Assembly: GCA_019749915.1 (NCBI GenBank)
Contig: JAIEPE010000060.1
Span: forward strand, 1 to 38,465
Source of the DNA: Alphaproteobacteria bacterium
Lineage (GTDB): Bacteria > Pseudomonadota > Alphaproteobacteria > UBA9655
Reading direction: 5' to 3'
Length of the DNA stretch: 38,465 nucleotides
The translations under genes were made by a program, and so were the position numbers. The stretch's first letter is position 1. Every line of letters starts with the position of its first letter. Below are positions 33,513-38,465 of the stretch, in pieces. A model generated the notes under the pieces. It made no database searches and was not told the DNA's origin. It saw only the letters and a list, made by a program, of their open reading frames with translations.

Positions 33513-36500
33513 ATGGCTCTCTATCACTTCAGCGCTAAGGTTTTTTCTCGGAGTAGCCGGAATACGGTAAATGCTATTGCCTACCGTTCTGGGTGCAAAC
33601 TTTATGATGAGCGCACAGGGCAAACTTTCAATTACCAAAAGAAGGAAGTTCAGCATGTGGAGCTGGTATTGCCCAAGGATGCGCCTGAGTGGGCAATGGA
33701 GATTCAAAAACTGATTGCTGAAGATCGCCAGAAGGGCGTTCAGGCCTTTTGCAATATAGTTGAAGGCGCTGAAAAGCGAATTGATGCTCAAGTCTGGAGG
33801 GAATTTGAGTTTGCTCTCCATCGTGAACTTAATGATGAGCAAAACATAGCTCTCGCTCGGGAGTTTGTGGAAGAACAGATTTGCTTTCATGGCATGGCCG
33901 CTCAGTTGAATTTCCATTTCGATGTAGACAAAAAGACAGGAGAAGAAAAACCTCATTGCCATGTACTCGTTACAACACGACGTTTGGAAGAAAATGGCCT
34001 GAGCCCTAAAAAGGAGAGAGAATGGAATGCAAAATCTTTTCTTTGTGATCTGCGGGTGAAGTGGGAGGAATATTCCAACTTTCATCTCAAACTCCATGGC
34101 CATGAGATTCAAATTGACCATCGTTCTAATATAGAGCGGGGCATCGAGATGGAGCCACAGCCCAAATTGGGACGCGGGGTGAGGGAATGTGAAGAAAGGC
34201 TTCAACGTTTTGAAGGAAATGTTGAAAAAACAGAAAAAACTTCTCCAATCCTTGACAAAGCCAAAGCCTTTCATGACGTACAGCTCCGTAATCTTTATCG
34301 CATCGTCCGGAACCCAGAGACGGTCTTTGACATTGTCACTCGTCATCATGCGACTTTTATGTGGGCGGATGTGCAGAAGATTTTGGGTCGGTACGTTGAT
34401 GATGAGACGCTTTTTCAAAGGTTAGATACCCGACTTCAGAATTCAAAAGAGCTTCTTCTATTAAAAGGAAATGGGGAGCAAGCGATCTATACCATCCATA
34501 CCATGCTCAAAGCTGAAAAAAAACTCGTTGGAACAGCTGAGATGTTGGCAGGTCATGCATCTCATTCCGTTTCTTCAATCTCTCTTGAAGGCGGTTTAGA
34601 GCGTTTAAAGATGGGATTAGCCCAAAAAGGACATACGCTAAGTAATGGGCAAGAACAAGCTATTCGTCATTTGGTGGATGATGGGCAGCTCAAATGCATA
34701 GTAGGTTATGCAGGAGCAGGTAAAACAACGGCCTTAGAGGCCTGCCGAGATATTTGGGAGGATGCCGGATATCGAGTTTATGGCCTGGCGCCAACAGGAA
34801 GGGCAGCTCAAAATCTTGAAGGCAGTGGAATTAAGTCTCAAACCTTACATAAGTTTCTAAAGTCCCTTGAGGAAGGAAGGTGTCAGTATAATGAGAACAG
34901 CGTTCTTATCCTTGATGAAGCGGGCATGGTGGATGTGGAGCGATTTGATAAGTTTTTAGGCGCTGTTCAAACCTTAGGAGTCAAAGCCGTTGTGGTAGGT
35001 GACGGAGCCCAGATCCAGCCGGTAGAAGCCGGTCCTGCCTTTCGTTTAGTTACAGAAAGGGTGGGTGTTTCTCGCCTTGAGGAAATCGTTCGCCAAAAGG
35101 AAGAGTGGCAAAAAAAAGCAACCGTCTTGTTTGGACAGCAAGAATCTCAAAAAGCCATTGGGGCCTATCAGAAAAGAGGACATATTCATCTTGTGGGTGA
35201 ATCTCTTCCTACTGACATCGTCTCTCGTTATGAGATGGCTGCCCGTACGTCAGGGCTGATCTTCCGGGAGATCATGCGGGAGGTTAAGGAATTATCTCAT
35301 GCTTCAAAGCATGAAGATTACAGCTTATTTTTGAAATGGAAAGAGTGTCAAAAAACAGCTGCCAAAGAAATTTTAGAAAATCCTGAGGTTTATAAATCAA
35401 TCCTTGAATCCAGGAACATTGATCCACTGGAAATGGCCCGACTTTTTGTCAGCAAAAAGCAGGACAAAAAGCCACAATACGATGAGGCTGCCTCCCTTCT
35501 TAAGGATAAAGGGCTCAATCACTTGATAGGCCTCGAGAAACTACCCGGTCAAACTGTTGAGGTTAGAAGCGGTGCTAAAACAGCCATGATTGAAGATTGG
35601 AAGCAAAATCTTCAAGATTCTCCGGGGAAGAATCTCCTCATGATGGCTTACAGCAATCGGGATGTGCGAGATCTTAACACTCAGGCACGAAATCACTTAA
35701 AGGAAGTAGGTATCCTTGATAGTCAAGATTTTGCTTACACCGTTCACCGAGAAGTGGAAGACGACTTTGGCCGCAAGAAAACCTTTACGGAAGAGCGGAT
35801 GTTCTCCAAGGGAGATAAGCTGGTCTTTACGCGAAACAATACTGGCTTAGGGGTTAAGAATGGCACCATCGGCACTATTATGGAGATTAATGCGCAAAAA
35901 ATTGAGGTCAAAGTTTCAGAAGACAAACAGGTATCCTTTGCGCCTAATCTGAATCCTTATTTTGATCAAGGTTGGGCCGTAACCATTCATAAATCCCAAG
36001 GAACAACGGTGGATAAAAGCTTTCTTCTGGCCTCTCATGAAATGACGCAAAACCTGACCTATGTGGCCATGACCCGGCACCGGGAAGATGTGCAAGTTTA
36101 TGGAAGCACCTTAGACTTCTGGAGAGACGAAAAACTTCCTCAAGTTCTTTCTAAATCAGGAGAAAAGCTGGGAGCAGCTGACTATTTGGATGCCAATTCT
36201 CTTGCAAAACTTATGAAAGAAGAAGATCGGATTCTCACGAAACTCTTTGCCCGTCTGGGGGATGAGCTTCACGCCATGGGAGCCGTCTCTAAACAAGCCT
36301 TCAAAAACGTTGCGGATCATTTTTTAGGTCGGACTTCAGAGAAGTCCATTCTTTTAAAACCCGAAACTGTTAGAGAAGAAGCAAGAGCGCAGGAGATTCT
36401 TCAAAAGGGGCCCGTTTCTCTACGTACCGAGATCAATACCGTCCACGACGTTCATGAAGATATGAAGCACCCTGCCTTTAATGAGGCTGACTTTTACAAG

Positions 36501-37082
36501 CGCGTCTTTACAAAAGGCCTCGAAACTCAAGGAGAAATCGCCTCCATTGACTACTGGAAAGAAAAGCGGGAGCCTTACGCTAAGCAATACGAGCAAAAGA
36601 TTGAAAACGTTAATCAGTTACTTGCTTCTACTTTGTTAAGCTATATGTCCGATAAATCAAAGGATCTTGCCCGTAAAGCGGCCTTTGAAGATCCCGACAA
36701 GGCCATAAAGTTTTTAGATGATCTTAAAGACATCAAACAGGCTGAGCATGATGCCCGCGCTCAGGCTCTGCAAGCTAAGGAGGCGGTCTTTAAATTGCAA
36801 CAGGAGCAAGAACGTAGTCGGAAAGAAGCTTTTAACAATGGCTTATCTCATTACCATCGGTTTAAGGACCTCAGCCGTGAGCTGGAGAAGGAATACAATT
36901 CTGATCTCGAAAAAGAACGGGCCGACCTCAGCAAATCTCTATACAAAAACAAGGAAGTATATGAGCATATCAAAAATATAGATCCTGAAATCAGCAAAAG
37001 CATTCAACAGCTAGCCCAAGAAAAACAACTCCAGCAAAAAATAAAAGAAATGGATCGGGGGCGAGGGGGATTCTCTATGTAA
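33513..37082 (+). CDS. traA: Ti-type conjugative relaxase-helicase TraA
   Basis: TraA nicks oriT, stays bound to the 5' end and unwinds the DNA for transfer. The 1189-residue protein starts with a MobA/MobL (MOBQ) relaxase domain (about 1-230). Tyr24 in AIAYRSG is the likely nucleophile, and His135, His148 and His150 (FHFD...PHCH) are the metal ligands. A RecD-like helicase follows (about 370-880) with Walker A GYAGAGKTT (398-406), VLILDEAGMVD, VVGDGAQIQPVEAGPAF and TIHKSQGTTVD. The C-terminal ~300 residues are coiled coil. All catalytic motifs are present and no frameshift is seen. The oriT-like site precedes it, and the traD-like gene is divergent. Confidence 0.95.
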   Translation: MALYHFSAKVFSRSSRNTVNAIAYRSGCKLYDERTGQTFNYQKKEVQHVELVLPKDAPEWAMEIQKLIAEDRQKGVQAFCNIVEGAEKRIDAQVWREFEFALHRELNDEQNIALAREFVEEQICFHGMAAQLNFHFDVDKKTGEEKPHCHVLVTTRRLEENGLSPKKEREWNAKSFLCDLRVKWEEYSNFHLKLHGHEIQIDHRSNIERGIEMEPQPKLGRGVRECEERLQRFEGNVEKTEKTSPILDKAKAFHDVQLRNLYRIVRNPETVFDIVTRHHATFMWADVQKILGRYVDDETLFQRLDTRLQNSKELLLLKGNGEQAIYTIHTMLKAEKKLVGTAEMLAGHASHSVSSISLEGGLERLKMGLAQKGHTLSNGQEQAIRHLVDDGQLKCIVGYAGAGKTTALEACRDIWEDAGYRVYGLAPTGRAAQNLEGSGIKSQTLHKFLKSLEEGRCQYNENSVLILDEAGMVDVERFDKFLGAVQTLGVKAVVVGDGAQIQPVEAGPAFRLVTERVGVSRLEEIVRQKEEWQKKATVLFGQQESQKAIGAYQKRGHIHLVGESLPTDIVSRYEMAARTSGLIFREIMREVKELSHASKHEDYSLFLKWKECQKTAAKEILENPEVYKSILESRNIDPLEMARLFVSKKQDKKPQYDEAASLLKDKGLNHLIGLEKLPGQTVEVRSGAKTAMIEDWKQNLQDSPGKNLLMMAYSNRDVRDLNTQARNHLKEVGILDSQDFAYTVHREVEDDFGRKKTFTEERMFSKGDKLVFTRNNTGLGVKNGTIGTIMEINAQKIEVKVSEDKQVSFAPNLNPYFDQGWAVTIHKSQGTTVDKSFLLASHEMTQNLTYVAMTRHREDVQVYGSTLDFWRDEKLPQVLSKSGEKLGAADYLDANSLAKLMKEEDRILTKLFARLGDELHAMGAVSKQAFKNVADHFLGRTSEKSILLKPETVREEARAQEILQKGPVSLRTEINTVHDVHEDMKHPAFNEADFYKRVFTKGLETQGEIASIDYWKEKREPYAKQYEQKIENVNQLLASTLLSYMSDKSKDLARKAAFEDPDKAIKFLDDLKDIKQAEHDARAQALQAKEAVFKLQQEQERSRKEAFNNGLSHYHRFKDLSRELEKEYNSDLEKERADLSKSLYKNKEVYEHIKNIDPEISKSIQQLAQEKQLQQKIKEMDRGRGGFSM

Positions 37083-37084
37083 GC

Positions 37085-37726
37085 TTATTGACTTCTTTTT
37101 TTCTTACTCAGCGTTTGAGTATTAGACCTGCTTAGCGAACCCTGCTTTCCATTTTTTAGGGCTTCAGGACGCTCTTTATATTTTTCAAAATACCAGAGGA
37201 GCATGCTTTCATTGGCAGTGAGTCTTTTTTCGTAATTTTGGATCTCTTGAGTGTACTTACCCCATAAAAGGTAAGTGCAAACAAAGAAAACAACCATTCC
37301 TGCAAAGGCAGCTGCAAAAAATGCAATCATAAAAGGTTTTGTCCATAAACTTGTATATTGCAGCATCATGGCTTTCCAAGAACTTAAAGTCTCCTCTCCT
37401 TGCCTATGGAGACGCTGGAGATCTTCTTCTGCTCGTTTTAAGAAAGGAGATGAGGTTTCATAAAAGCTCGTAGTGACTTTGGTGCTAATATCCAAAAAGT
37501 TGTTTTTCAAGTGAGCTGAGATTCGCTGATCCAATTCCTTTGAGAAGGTTTCTTCAAGATCACGCTTAAAAGCATTGAGAGTTTTCTCGATTTCCTTGGA
37601 AAAGGTGGCTTTATTCTTTTCAATGTCCTTCGTGATCTCTCCATGGAGCTCCTTAAGAGTCGCCTCCAAAGCATCTTTGGCGAGTTGCTTTTCTAAATCT
37701 TCAAAGCTTGAAAGATCTTTCGACAT
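37085..37726 (-). CDS. Uncharacterised coiled-coil membrane protein convergent with traA
   Basis: A 213-residue protein I do not recognise. Residues 1-125 are a long charged coiled coil (KEIEKTLNAFKRDLEETFSKEL). One or two hydrophobic spans follow (about 129-156, with FMIAFFAAAFAGMVVFFVC), then a coiled segment with KYTQEIQNYEKRL and a basic Ser/Lys-rich tail. It has no signal peptide and is likely inner-membrane anchored. It lies 2 bp from the traA stop on the opposite strand. The architecture suits a tether or mobilization accessory, as in some plasmid MobB/MbeB-like proteins, but that is inference. Confidence 0.7.
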   Translation of the reverse strand: MSKDLSSFEDLEKQLAKDALEATLKELHGEITKDIEKNKATFSKEIEKTLNAFKRDLEETFSKELDQRISAHLKNNFLDISTKVTTSFYETSSPFLKRAEEDLQRLHRQGEETLSSWKAMMLQYTSLWTKPFMIAFFAAAFAGMVVFFVCTYLLWGKYTQEIQNYEKRLTANESMLLWYFEKYKERPEALKNGKQGSLSRSNTQTLSKKKRSQ

Positions 37727-37851
37727 AGGGAATAAACCTTTGTTTGTATGATTGCTTTTTTCATATAGAGAGTAGCAAAGTAGATTTTAAGGTATTTTTT
37801 TGATTTCATCGCGATTATATTTAGTAATTTCTTGAATAATATGATGAACCT

Positions 37852-38376
37852 CCACGGGGCAAGCCCCGTGGTATCTTGTCGGCCTAAAGGCCGAGTTCAA
37901 GCTGCGCTTGCCCCATGTCTTCTTTTCCTTGCTGCTCTATATATTTCTTAAGCGCGTATTCGTTAATTCCAACCGTTGATACAAAATATCCATCTGACCA
38001 TATCCCATCAATTCCCCAATAAGCTTTCCTCATATACTCAAATTTTTTCTTCAGCATTCTTCCGCTTATTGATTTAATTGTTCTCACAACATCGCTAACT
38101 CTCATCTTTGGTGGAATTGAGAGGTGCAGGTGTATGTGATCTTTGTCGTGATTCATTGTTAGTATTCTTATTTCTGGGAGACTCTCTCGAACTTGTCCCA
38201 TTATCTTTTTAAAATACTCAAAGCTTCCATCGTTCAAGATTTGTCGCCTGTACTTACTGACGATTACTAAATGATATTCACATTGATATGCGCAGTGACC
38301 TTGCTTCCTTATATCCATTCTACATCTATATCAGGAAGACATGGGGTGCGCTACAGCCACGGGGCAAGCCCCATGG
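37852..38376 (-). mobile_element. IS200/IS605-family insertion element
   Basis: The element is bounded by two subterminal hairpins. CCACGGGGCAAGCCCCGTGG (37852-37871) is a perfect stem downstream of tnpA, and CCACGGGGCAAGCCCCATGG (38357-38376) lies upstream with one mismatch. TCGGCC-TAAA-GGCCGA (37879-37894) overlaps the tnpA stop. Such hairpins are recognised on one strand by the Y1 transposase, and there are no terminal inverted repeats or target duplications, as expected. The true cleavage points lie a few bases outside the hairpins and are not fixed here. Confidence 0.85.
37884..38318 (-). CDS. tnpA: IS200/IS605-family Y1 HUH transposase
   Basis: This 144-residue single-domain HUH endonuclease cuts and joins single-stranded ends during peel-and-paste transposition. 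Seen are the N-terminal CAYQCEYHLVIVSKYRRQIL, the HUH pair in DHIHLHLSIPP, and SDVVRTIKSISGRML. The GYFVSTVG segment and the following INEYALKKYIEQQ helix include the nucleophile tyrosine region. No tnpB accompanies it, so this is the IS200 arrangement. The protein is intact and of family length. The ribosome binding site is weak, which is common for IS200. Confidence 0.93.
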   Translation of the reverse strand: MDIRKQGHCAYQCEYHLVIVSKYRRQILNDGSFEYFKKIMGQVRESLPEIRILTMNHDKDHIHLHLSIPPKMRVSDVVRTIKSISGRMLKKKFEYMRKAYWGIDGIWSDGYFVSTVGINEYALKKYIEQQGKEDMGQAQLELGL

Positions 38377-38465
38377 TTTTATGCGCGTATAAAATAATTT
38401 TTATTTGATTTTTCTACAAAAATATTTAGTAGATTTTTTTTAAGTTTAAACTTACAGGAGCCTTA
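38377..38465. other. Window end beyond the IS
   Basis: AT-rich sequence without a gene. The last bases, CTTACAGGAGCC near 38453-38464, look like a ribosome binding site, so a plus-strand gene of the element may start just beyond the window. Confidence 0.4.

Larger units (their letters stand above)
25415..38465. mobile_element. Left part of an integrated conjugative/mobilizable element
   Basis: The element is defined at its left by the tRNA-Thr fragment and the adjacent integrase, and continues past the window end. It carries an integrase, an AlpA-like regulator, a Toprim/DUF3987 replication protein, a PD-(D/E)XK protein, a TraD-like protein, an oriT-like site and a Ti-type TraA. No type IV secretion (trb/virB) or coupling protein (traG) genes are present here. 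They may lie to the right, or the element may only be mobilizable. Confidence 0.8.

Noticed and set aside
33318-34418. A 366-codon minus-strand frame across the traA start
   Set aside because: It is the complement of the relaxase domain and the oriT region, with no recognisable motif and no ribosome binding site.

Overview
The window reads as one piece of an alphaproteobacterial chromosome, AT-rich by eye and probably from an intracellular lineage of the Holosporales/Rickettsiales type. The evidence is 5-aminolevulinate synthase (Shemin pathway), an NDUFA12-type complex I accessory protein next to MlaD and a DUF2155 protein, an ELM1-family protein, a long B12-dependent ribonucleotide reductase and the truB-rpsO-pnp order. 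The taxon is an inference; no rRNA or complete tRNA is present to fix it.

Positions 1-21100 are mostly housekeeping. A frameshifted AAA ATPase is followed by a minus-strand operon (NDUFA12, mlaD, DUF2155), nrdJ, a PEBP-like protein, and ndk and ogt on the minus strand. A tight plus-strand operon then carries an aspartate-type aminotransferase, truB, rpsO, pnp and a nitronate monooxygenase-like flavoprotein. After these come a DUF4143 ATPase behind two tandem near-palindromic operators, a double DUF1328 membrane protein, hemA, an ELM1-like protein and a 615-residue protein I do not recognise. Two intergenic palindromic repeat elements interrupt this part (about 7670-7831 and 17989-18089).

Positions 21100-25350 look like a decaying, AT-richer accessory zone: a frameshifted short-chain dehydrogenase, the remnant of an RNHCP-domain gene, and then an 858-residue exported protein with Sel1-like repeats and a C-terminal HNH-like (DUF2380/TIGR02269-type) nuclease domain. 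An 87-residue acidic ORF follows it closely and is a good candidate immunity protein.

From 25415 to the window end lies the left part of an integrated conjugative or mobilizable element. It begins with a 48-bp 3' fragment of a minus-strand tRNA-Thr(UGU), which is the attachment site. Next come a DUF4102-type tyrosine integrase, an uncharacterised Cys-cluster protein, an AlpA-like DNA-binding protein, a Toprim/DUF3987 replication protein, a small protein containing a 114-bp in-frame tandem repeat that also forms inverted repeats, and a YhcG/DUF1016 PD-(D/E)XK protein. A TraD-like mobilization protein, an oriT-like nic sequence and a Ti-type TraA relaxase-helicase follow, then a coiled-coil membrane protein of unknown role and an IS200/IS605 element with both subterminal hairpins. 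The right end of the element, with the predicted intact tRNA-Thr, lies outside the window.

Four reading frames (first ATPase, SDR, RNHCP remnant and probably the gene after the integrase) are each restored by adding one base. This could be real decay or indel errors in the assembly.
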